From NCBI RefSeq assembly GCF_036850765.1, contig NC_089490.1, positions 99,994,074 through 100,058,073 on the forward strand: DNA of 64,000 bases. Direction: 5' to 3'. The position numbers and the translations under genes are program-made. This DNA comes from Saccopteryx bilineata (Eukaryota; Chordata; Mammalia; Chiroptera; Emballonuridae). Below, piece after piece: positions 55,561 to 64,000 of this stretch; position 1 is the first letter of the stretch, and each line of letters starts with the position of its first letter. A model generated the notes under the pieces. The model worked only from the letters and a program-made list of their open reading frames with translations, was not told the DNA's origin and ran no database searches.

Positions 55561-56720
55561 TTTGCATTAATCACAGGCAGTCTCAGGGGCACTAGCAATC
55601 ATGTGATGTGGTCCCCAACAGAAAACCCCTGCAGGACAGTTGCATGGGCAGATCTGCTTAGTTGCATGGGAGCTCACTGCACTGAAACAGTCACCAGACA
55701 ATTGTCAGAAAGTTCTTCCTTATGCCTTGAGGGTATGTGCCTGCTGGTAACTTCCATCCTACCCTCTAAAGGCCCACACATTCCACTTAGCTCAACTCAA
55801 TTTTTTTTTTTTTTTACAAAGACAGAAAGAGAGTCAGAGAGAGGGATAGACAAGGACAGACAGACAGGAACAGAGAGATGAGAAGCATCAATCATTAGTT
55901 TTTCATTGTGCATTGCAACACCTTAATTGTTCATTGATTGCCTTCTCATATGTGCCTTGACCATGGGCCTTCAGCAGACCGAGTAACCCCTTGCTCGAGC
56001 CAGGGGCCTTGTGCTCAAGCTGGTGAGCTTTTTGCTCAAACCAGATAAGCGCTCGCTCAAGCTGGCGACCTCGGGGTCTGGAACCTGGGTCTTCCACATC
56101 CCAGTCTGACGCGCTTTCCACCGCGCCACCACCCGGTCAGGCAACTTAGCTCAACTCAAGAAGCACTTTCACTGCACCCATGTGTGCCCGACAGGTGGCA
56201 GACAGCTGGAGCTCAGCTGCCCTTTCCCTTCAGCACCCCCTGGCTTCTCTTCCTGGGTTTGTGCTGGAGAAAGTTTGTACTCTCACAATTGTACAGTGCA
56301 ATGCGTGAGTTCACATAACACCTTGCACTCAGCTTGTTCTGTTGTGTCAACATATTTCAATAGATGCACTCTTAGCTCGTCACTCTTTTAGAGGGAGACA
56401 ACAAAGTTCATCAAAACATATTTAAAACAACGTTATACTAAATATTTAAAAATACTACCTCTCACGTCTCCTTCACCCCAGTCTCCTCCAGACTAACTAA
56501 ATAAGCTCACTTTGCCTAATGAATTTATTCTCTATTCTCTGAGACAGAGTTTCCTGAGGGTATCCCAGTCATCCCTCACATCCAGTCACCAAGTCCTGCT
56601 GATCTCACCTCCTAGACACCTCTTCACTCTGTGTCCCCCCTTGCTCTGGGCCACTGGCGTCCCACCTGGCCACCAGATCACTTCCTCACATGTCCCTCCG
56701 CCTCCATCATCGCTCCCTTC
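55561..56720. other. single-copy stretch around the SINE
   Basis: Apart from the SINE at 55801-56143 no element is recognised. An open frame at 56512-56775 lies in C/T-rich sequence, lacks any domain and overlaps a Tigger relic, so I do not call it. Confidence 0.4.
55801..56143 (-). mobile_element. bat tRNA-derived SINE, long design B
   Basis: Minus-strand head with GGTGGTGGCGCGGTGGAAAG, then a degenerate B box (AGGTTCCAGACCCCGAGG), repeated 'agcttgagc' middle blocks, 'caaggcacatatgagaaggc', CT-rich part and A-rich tail. A perfect 16-bp target duplication ACTTAGCTCAACTCAA lies at 55785-55800 and 56144-56159. Several CpG sites survive in the head, so this is one of the better-preserved design B copies. 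Confidence 0.95.
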
Positions 56721-56726
56721 CAATTC

Positions 56727-57415
56727 CAGGGTCTTCCCCTTATCCACAGGGGATATGTTCCCAGAAGATGCCTAACACCACAAATGTTACCAAACCCTAG
56801 CTATATTGTCTTTTTCCTATAAAGACCTATGGCAAAGTTTAATTTCTCAATTAGGCACAATAAGAAATTAACAATAACTAATAATCAGATAGAGCAATTC
56901 TAACAATATATTGTAATAGAAGTTTTGGGACTGTGGTCTCTCTCTCTCAAAATGTCTTCGTATGCTGCACTCAGCCTTCTTCTCGTGCTAACATGAGATG
57001 ACACAGGGCCTGTGTGGTGAGGTGACGTGAGGTAGACGATGCCACCACTGTGATGTGGCGTTAAGCTACTATAAGGGGGACAACACAAACAGAGATATCT
57101 CAACAGTCAATCTGAAAACCCAGACACTACTAAGTGATTAGCAGATGGGACAGGGGGGTGGGAGGAGGGGAAGCATATACAGTACAGATGTGCTGGACAC
57201 AGGGATGACTCAGTCTCAGACAAGATGGAGTGGGAAGGTGCGAGATTTCATTCATCACGCTACTCAGAATAGAATGCAATTTAAAACTTACGAATTGTTT
57301 ATTTCTGGAATTTGCCATTTAATATTTTCAGATTGCAAATGACCATGAGTAATAAGGTGAGTAACCGAAACAGTGGAAAGTGAAACCGTGGATAAGGTGG
57401 GGAGTGATTATACTG
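56727..57415. mobile_element. Tigger-type DNA transposon relic
   Basis: The ends are inverted: 'ccccttatccacaggggat' on the left and 'gaaaccgtggataaggtggg' on the right, closing with TATACTG. Inside are 'ttaggcacaataagaaatta', 'acaataactaataatcagat' and 'gtggtctctctctctcaaaa', which I recall from a mammalian Tigger/MER44-like MITE. It has no transposase and the ends are eroded. Confidence 0.7.
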
Positions 57416-57419
57416 CTTT

Positions 57420-58010
57420 AGCCTCTAGCCAGAGTGAGCCTGCCAGATTATTAATCTCACGATTGCAAGCCCTGCTGAAAACCCTCAATAGCTCCCAGTG
57501 GCTCTGAGCATGAAGTTCAAACACTCTCTCTTCTCTAACATAAACTCTTTATAATGTGATCTCTTCTCAACTTCTCTCTGCTCAGCTCTCCCCAGTCTCC
57601 CCCATGGAAATATTAGCCCCAGACAGAGAGAACTTCTTTTCATTTCTTCAACAAGCCACACTCTCTCTCACCTCCAGGACCTTGCTATTTCTCCCCTAAG
57701 GATTCACCAGCAACATTGTTGCCTGGCTAATGCATGTTTCTAGCCTTGGCTTAAAGGACACTGTTTCAAAAACGTTTTCCCTGGTACTTAGGACACCGAG
57801 CCATGCATTCCCATGGCACCTAGCAGTTCCCCAGTCCTCATGTTCATCTCACATTGTGGGTAATTTTATCACCTCTCTTCCTCCCTAGAACATTAGCTCT
57901 CCAACGACAAAGTGCATGCTGTCTTTTTTACTGTTAAATTCTGAGTTTAGCATGGTGCCTGTAACATAATACATGCCTAATAAATATTTTTGAAGTGTGA
58001 AAGGGAATGT
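57420..58010 (+). repeat. L2 LINE 3' region relic
   Basis: Plus-orientation L2: 'tgagcatgaagttcaaacac', 'cacactctctctcacctcca', 'ggaccttgctatttctcccc', and the end 'catgcctaataaatattttt', GAAGTGTGAAAGG. Highly diverged and non-coding. Confidence 0.6.
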
Positions 58011-58059
58011 GGGAGAGACAGAGGGGAAAATGTTATCTGCCATTAAAACATATCACCAA

Positions 58060-58425
58060 GGCTGATCTGCAGTGGTACAGTGGATCAAGCATCGACCTGG
58101 AACACTGAGGTCGCCAGTTAGAAGCCTCGAGGTCACTGGCTCTGAGCATGGGCTCATCAGCACAGGGTCACTGGCTTGAGCGGAGGGATTGTCCACATGA
58201 CCCCAAAGCTCACCAGCTTGAGCCCAGAGGTCACTGGCATGAAAAGCCCGAGGAAATTGGCTTGAGCAAGGGTCACTGGTTCACTGGTTCAGCCTGGCCA
58301 GGGTACATACAAGAAGCAACATACAACTAAAGTGAAAGCAACTATGAGTTGGTGCTTCTCATTCTCTCTCTCCCTTCCTGTCTCTCCCTCTCTTTCTTTC
58401 TCTCTTTAAAAAAAAATAAGATGAA
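58060..58425 (+). mobile_element. bat SINE, design B, diverged
   Basis: Head 'gcagtggtacagtggatcaa', 'gaggtcgccagttagaagcc' in the B-box place, repeated 'gaggtcactgg/gagcatgggc' middle, 'ggccagggtacatacaagaa', 'tgagttggtgcttctcattc', CT-rich run and poly-A (about 58407-58416). No target duplication could be paired. Confidence 0.8.
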
Positions 58426-58634
58426 AAAATAAAAGCTGTCACCCAGAGCAAGCTAAGCACAGTATTCTAGACAGGATCCACTAAGAAAAGTGAGCAACTA
58501 AAGCCAGACAGTCCTCTCTCTGGGTCTGATGGTATTATTTCTTAGAAGACATGAAGTTCTAAGGAAGATTTGGTCATTTATTTGGCAGAAATTTATTAGG
58601 CACCATATTATAAAATATATCTCATATTATAAAT

Positions 58635-58870
58635 ACAGCTTAGAATTGTAGTTTAGAGCCAATTCTAAAGCCAGAATGCCAAGGTTGAAATCCCAGCTCT
58701 AGCTAGCCCTTACTGTGAGACATTGAGCCTGTTACCTAACCTTTCTTGGCCTTACTTTCCTCGTCTGTAAAATGGCAAAAATGACCAGGGCTTCCTGGTA
58801 GTTGAGACTAAGTTAATACTCATATATAAAGCACTAGATCTTACTAAGAGCTTTACAGGTGATCGCTTTG
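58635..58870 (+). repeat. MIR element
   Basis: Plus-orientation MIR: 'gttgaaatcccagctctagc' (tRNA-related part), 'cttactttcctcgtctgtaa', AATGGCAAAAATGA (core) and a degraded 3' part. It is among the clearer MIRs in the window. Confidence 0.75.
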
Positions 58871-58879
58871 GGTGCCAGA

Positions 58880-61640
58880 TGGCACCTCACCAAGTGTAAA
58901 GCCAATAAGAGTTCTCAGTAAAAAATACATGTTTTGTTTTGAGAAGCAGTATCACTAACTTAAAAAAACCAACTACAGTGCTTGCTATAAGGGCTGTAGT
59001 CAACGAGTTAAATCTACCATTATTATTTTATCTATATGTTATATTTATATATTATTTTCTATTGCAATATATGCATATATTTATAATTTATATTACAAAA
59101 TGTATTGTAACATTATGTTAATGTATAAGTTGAACCAATACACTGCCTTACTGATTCCTCAGAACAATTTTTTATGACAGAATGAGAAGGTATTATTGTT
59201 CTCAATTCATAAATAAAGAAACCTAGACTCAAGCTGGGGCTCCCGAAAAGTGTCTAGCACCAAAAAGTGTCTTCAAGTTGCATTCTTCCACTTGCAATCA
59301 TGACACAGCCAAGACTCTGGGCTCAACAGGCTGTGAATATCTCTTGTTGAATTCTCACAAACACTCTGAGAGACAAGCACTGCTATCACCACATCATGGA
59401 TGGCAGAAATGAAGACAGAGTGGTTCATGACCTTGGCCAAGATCCATCTGCAGGCCATCCTCAGAGCTTGTGCCCCCTCACTCCACTGGTGGCACCCAGA
59501 GCTGGCTAAGCATTCATTCCTTAGGATGTGTAGGATGTTCCCCAACTCCCAGAGACCCCAATTTAGCTCTAGTCTGCCGTGAGAATCTTCTTTTTTAAAA
59601 GCCTGTTGGAAACCCTGAATCAGTGATTAGGAAACATTGAATACCCACTCGTGTGACGGGCCAGCTCTTGTGGACCCTCAAGTGTCCAAAGAACAGAGGA
59701 TAGAAGGCAAAGGCAAATCTGAAGACAGGTTCTGCCTTCCTCACCAGTCTACCCAAGGTTAACTCCGGTGACTTCCTGTACATTTATTAAGCTACAGCTC
59801 TTGAAAGTCAGATTGTCAGCAAGAATTCAAGTGTTATCTATTGAATTTAAGTGGAGCTCGATTCCCCTGACATACACTATTTATTTTAGTTTACTTTATC
59901 CTTCTCTCTCTCTTTTTTAATCTATTGGCCAAAGAATCATCAAAAAAGAGACATCAATGATAGTTGAGGGTTCTATTTACCTTAAATTTTTTCTTTTTAA
60001 GGCATGGCTATAGGTATGCAGCAGAGGTTGCTGACCATATTGTAATATGCATGATTCAAAGTGATGGGGATAGAGGTCACCATATTTCTACGGTGAACAT
60101 AAAATGCTGAAGTGGTAGGGGATACACTGGCATAGAAATTGCTTGCTGGTCTCCAGTGACTGAGACAGAATCAGGATGGGAGCTGTGAGATTTAATAACA
60201 CCATGGTTACAACTGTAGTTTAAACCCATAAACCACAAGTGCATGTTTAACCGGAAATAAAAAGGATCTGAGCTTCACATCCTCCTAACCAGATTCTTCC
60301 ATAGAGTATCGCTGGGAAAAAGTCTAGCCCCGAGTACTTAACTTTGCAATTCAAAAGAGTTGTGACTTAGCTTCCCTTACATAACATGGGCAGCTTTTCA
60401 TTATGTTTATTTGATGCAATGTTATTGAGGCAATATTTTATATGAATAATTCATTTCTACTACAACTTTATCTAGCAAAGTCAAAAGCAGAATCCTAAAT
60501 TTCAAAACAGATCAAAGAGTTTTTTTTAAATAAATTGCAAATGCCTTGAGTTGCTGGCTTTCTGAATCTCGCTGCCTTGTCTATACATTAAGCAAGCAGT
60601 TACTATGGGCAGTGAGATACGAAAGCTATTAAATGTTCATAGCTCTCCCTGCATTTTCTTCAGTGAAGATGAATTTTAGTGTCCCAGTTTTGCACTGTTT
60701 CCTCTTGTTCTTATCCAGAAATTGAGTTCTATGAGAGCGAATCACATCCAAGTCATTTTTTTTTACATATCTTTAACTTGGGTTGGGAGTGCCTGACTTG
60801 CCGAGGCCGTCACGACCCTGATTGCCTCCTGTCCCACTGGGCAGTCTGATGAACACAGCGGGCAGGTTGTGGTGAATAAAATAGAGCAATTACATTTGGA
60901 TGCTCCAGACTGCCAGCTGCCTGGGGACGCCTCACCACAGCTTCGGCATTGTGGCTATCCTCCTTTCAGATCTTACCAAGTCATGCAAGAAAGTAGCCCT
61001 TCAAAATGATTGACATCCAAAGAATTGCCCTGGTTCTACCCAGCCACGGGAGCTACAAACAGGAGTGGAGCAGTCAGAAAGAAACATTAAACATGGAAGG
61101 AAAAAAATGTGTGCAGAATCACTGAATCATACCTAAGCACACTTTAAAAATAAATGGGTTTAGGTCAATAGGAGAAAAATAAAAGATCTCTAAAGTGATC
61201 AAAGAATGCTCACTGCATAGGTGACTCTGTTGGAAAAGACCTTAAAGCAGTAATTTGACCACCTTCTTGCCACTGAGAGGAAGGTCATCTTTCCAGGTTG
61301 AGGCAGGTCGACATGTGGGGAAGAATGTGGTGGAGGCATCAGAGTATGACAGACACAGAAGTCAGAAAAATCTAGCTTCAAATCTTAGCTCAGCCACTAA
61401 CTAGATAGGGGGCCCAGGGTAACTTGCTATACATTTCTGGATTTCTGTAATAAATAAATAATGCTGCCTGCTTTGTGAGATGTTGTTGGAAAAATGCAAA
61501 TAAGTTTGTGTTTGCAAAGTGTCCAGTATATAGCAGGAAATAGCAACCCATATTTGGTAACATGGATCAAGATTTACATAAAGATGTTCTTCTAACATCA
61601 TCTACTGCTGCCTGATCAGCACTACATGTTGAAGATGAAT
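58880..61640. other. single-copy stretch, possible conserved non-coding DNA
   Basis: Mostly unique-looking sequence. 59020-59110 is a TA-rich run. About 60780-61020 is more GC-balanced and free of repeats. The open frames here (up to 90 codons) are isolated and show no domain. Confidence 0.4.
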
Positions 61641-61656
61641 GAAAATATCTGCTCCA

Positions 61657-62283
61657 GCCTGACCAGTGGTGGCTCAGTGAATAGAGCATCGATATTGGAT
61701 GCTGAGGTCCCAGATTTGAAACCCTGAGGTCTCAGACTTTAGCGCGGGCTCATCTGGCTTGAGTGCAGGCTCAGCAGTTTGAATGCAGGATTGCCAGCAT
61801 GAGCGTGAGATCATCAATATGATCCCATGGTCACTAGCTTGAGCCCAAAGGTCACTGGATTGAAGCCCAAAGGTCGCTGGCTTGAACCCAGGCTGCTGGC
61901 TTGAGCAAGGGGTCATTGGCTCAGCTGAAGTCCCCTGGTCAAAGCACATATAAGAAGCAATCAATGAACAATTAAAGTGACACAACTACAACTTGATGCT
62001 TCTTATCTCTCTCCCTTTCTGTCTCTTTCTCTAAAAAAGAAGAATGAGGAAGAGAAGGAGGAGGAGGAGGGAAGGGCAGGGGGAGGAGGAAAAGGAAGGA
62101 AGGAAGGAAGGAAGGAAGGAAGGAAGGAAGGAAGGAAGGAAGGAAGGAAGGAAGGAAGGAAGGAAGGAAGAAGGAAGGAAGGAAGGAAGGAAGGAAGGAA
62201 GGAAGGAAGGAAGGGAGGGAGGGAGGGAGGGAAGGAGGGAGGGAGGAAGGAAAGAAGGAAGGAAGGAAGGAAGAAAGGAAGGA

Positions 62284-62341
<58 letters not shown>
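61657..62341 (+). mobile_element. bat SINE, design B, with an expanded purine tail
   Basis: Head 'gcctgaccagtggtggctca', B-box place 'gatttgaaaccctgaggtct', repeated 'tggcttgagc' middle, 'gcacatataagaagcaatca', CT-rich run and CTAAAAAAGAAG tail. The tail then continues as GGAA, GGGA and GAAA repeats to 62341. Target duplications GAAAATATCTGCTCCA (61641-61656) and GAAAATACGTGCTCCA (62342-62357) lie outside the microsatellite, so the repeat grew from the SINE tail. Confidence 0.9.

Positions 62342-62343
<2 letters not shown>
62040..62343. repeat. (GGAA)n/(GAAA)n microsatellite
   Basis: About 300 bp of homopurine repeat in blocks: irregular GGA, then GGAA, GGGA, GGAA, then a pure GAAA block (about 62284-62343). 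It is the expanded tail of the SINE at 61657. Open frames of up to 147 codons on both strands are repeat artefacts. Confidence 0.95.
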
Positions 62344-63290
62344 AAATACGTGCTCCAAACATGTTCCTTTAGTTGCCTTATCTCCACAGTAGACAGTGTT
62401 TAGTTGTTTATCCAACAGCCAGTTCTATCCTCTGCTTCCTATGGACAGAGCCTGTTTGCATTAAGGAGACTTGAAATGCAATATACTCATTTCCCATCAT
62501 CCCTTGTGGCTAAGCATAAGTGAAAGTTGCTGGGGTCTTCTGGGATGGAATGTCTTCCCTGATAAAAGAAAGAAGGATGTGAGGAGAAAACACTTTTCTG
62601 CTCTTTAACCTTTCTGTCATGTAAGAATACACTTCAAGTTGCTGCATTTATCTTAAATCTTGAAAAAACAGTGAAACAGAGTCTAACCTTGCTCACTAAC
62701 ATGACAGACCTACTGAACTAACCCGAAAATAACCTAGCACCACACTCCTTGGAATGAGAGATAATGAAGTGCTTTTATTGTTTAAACTCCCATTATTTAA
62801 AGCTGAACAATACAGTCTGTATTTTCCCAATGCATGGAGAGAACTTTTCCATTTTGAGTTTGAGCAGTTAAGCAGGAATATGGAGACATTATTCAAAATG
62901 TGTTCTTCTTTAAGAGTAATGTTAATTGATTTTCAGAGAGGTTGAGTAACTCATCCAATGTCACACAGCCACAAATGACAGAAAATAATGAAACACAGGT
63001 CTGTCCTCCTCAAAGGCCAGTCTTTTCAGAATACTGTTGCTATACACAGAGCTGTTAGCCGGTCCAATAAGAAATATTTAAGTAGGTGAAGTTCCTTTTC
63101 CTTTTCTATGTTTCCTTTCAATTTATATTCTGAGTTGCATGATCCCATAACTTCCAAACTTTGACCTCCTTAAGCAAAGTCGTGTTCTAAAACTTTACCT
63201 TCTATGTCCTTTTTCCCAACTGAATTTGTCTGTTCTGGGCTCCATTCCCACAAGAAAGCCGAAATGCTTCATAAGGTTAAAGCTAGATAG
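62344..63290. other. single-copy stretch with a MIR fragment
   Basis: About 62935-63010 ('catccaatgtcacacagcca') is a minus MIR fragment. Nothing else is recognised. Confidence 0.45.
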
Positions 63291-63295
63291 TTAAG

Positions 63296-63490
63296 TGAGG
63301 GGGAGGGGACTCAGGGGAGGGGAGTAAAGAGGGACAAATACACAGTGACAGAAAATGATCTGACATTGGGTAATGGGCACACAACACAATAAACAGTTCA
63401 AATGCTATAGAAACATTTACCTGAAACCTATGTACTCTTATTGACCAGTGTCACCTCATTAAATTAAATTTCTAAATTTAAAAAAAAAAA
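63296..63490 (+). mobile_element. L1 3'UTR fragment, strongly 5'-truncated
   Basis: A G-rich run (GGGGGAGGGGACTCAGGGGA), then 'aatgatctgacattgggtaa' and 'tgtcacctcattaaattaaa', ends in poly-A at about 63480-63490. This is only the L1 3'UTR. The direct repeat AGTTAAG at 63289-63295 and 63493-63499 is a short likely target duplication. Confidence 0.75.
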
Positions 63491-63659
63491 TCAGTTAAGG
63501 GAATTTTTAAAAATAGGATCCTTGTTTGAAGAATGCCTTAATCAAAGTTTTCAATGTCCTACTGGACCAGAATATGAGATGTTCCTTTCATATTGCAAGG
63601 TCAGATATCTTCTTCACATACAAAGGGCTGATTCTGCCAATGAAAGTTTACTGGGAGAG

Positions 63660-63830
63660 GTGTGGAGCATGATTAGAATTTATTTATTCCTTAAGCAAGT
63701 ACCTAAGAGGCACCTTACTATGCCAGCAGTATTCTAGGTGCTAGGGATATAGAACTAAACAAAACAAATTTCTCCTTTTATGAAATTTAAATTCTAGTGG
63801 GGGAAAGACTATTGAAAATAAAATATGTAG
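63660..63830 (-). repeat. L2 3' end relic
   Basis: Minus-orientation L2: 'atttattccttaagcaagta', 'ccagcagtattctaggtgct', 'agggatatagaactaaacaa', 'aaatttaaattctagtgggg'. The rest to 64000 is AT-rich and unassigned. Confidence 0.6.
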
Positions 63831-64000
63831 TATTTCAAGTGGTAAAAAAAATGCTATAAAAAAACTAAAGCAGGCTAACAAGAATAGATTGGTGAGGGTA
63901 GACTGTCTCATTGATAGTGATCAGGAAGAGTGAAATAGGAGAAGAAAGATGAGGGAAGCAATAAAAAAAAGCTATTACCCTCTTCTCATAAAGTAGGAAA

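Overview
The window looks like intergenic or intronic DNA from a mammal, almost certainly a bat. It holds many long tRNA-derived SINEs of bat type in two designs, minus-strand LINE-1 copies, HAL1, ancient L2, MIR, MLT1, MLT2 and MER5 relics shared by placental mammals, and two hAT elements plus Tigger-type DNA transposons. The SINE designs resemble those I associate with sac-winged bats (Emballonuridae, for example Saccopteryx); that placement is from memory and uncertain. I find no host exon, tRNA, rRNA or other host gene. Every long reading frame is transposon-derived, antisense to a transposon, or a simple repeat.

Layout. 1-3.9 kb: a HAL1 (ORF1-only LINE) split by a short L1 3' end and an L1 with a 5' inversion. 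3.9-15.2 kb: mostly single-copy sequence with old L2, MIR, MER5 and MLT1 relics and three SINEs. 15.2-16.6 kb: a solo LTR, an inverted partial copy of it, and a (GGAT)n tract. 17.0-23.9 kb: a nested block in which a Tigger-like MITE holds an LTR, which holds an L1, which holds a hAT MITE. 24-29.5 kb: SINEs, a Tigger-type MITE, a long (GGAA)n tract, an MLT2 fragment and another solo LTR. 29.6-43.1 kb: an old plus-strand L1 split by an 8.3 kb near full-length minus-strand L1 with a monomer-type 5'UTR, by a solo LTR that itself holds another L1, and by a SINE. 43-50 kb: an old L1 end, one SINE and single-copy DNA. 50.2-53.0 kb: a complete hAT transposon with 8-bp target duplications and a decayed BED/hAT transposase. 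53.1-55.6 kb: a truncated minus-strand L1. 55.6-64 kb: SINEs, a Tigger relic, L2/MIR, single-copy DNA and a purine-rich microsatellite that grew from a SINE tail.

Nothing here works as a gene set or operon; the biology is transposon succession. Target-site duplications can be read for most insertions and give a relative order. The points most worth following are: a five-copy LTR family with mosaic 5' halves; an L1 followed by an inverted L1 5'UTR segment inside one pair of target duplications; a tandem-monomer L1 5'UTR; near-perfect CTCF-type motifs carried by one SINE family; and the complete hAT copy. I found no new multi-gene system.
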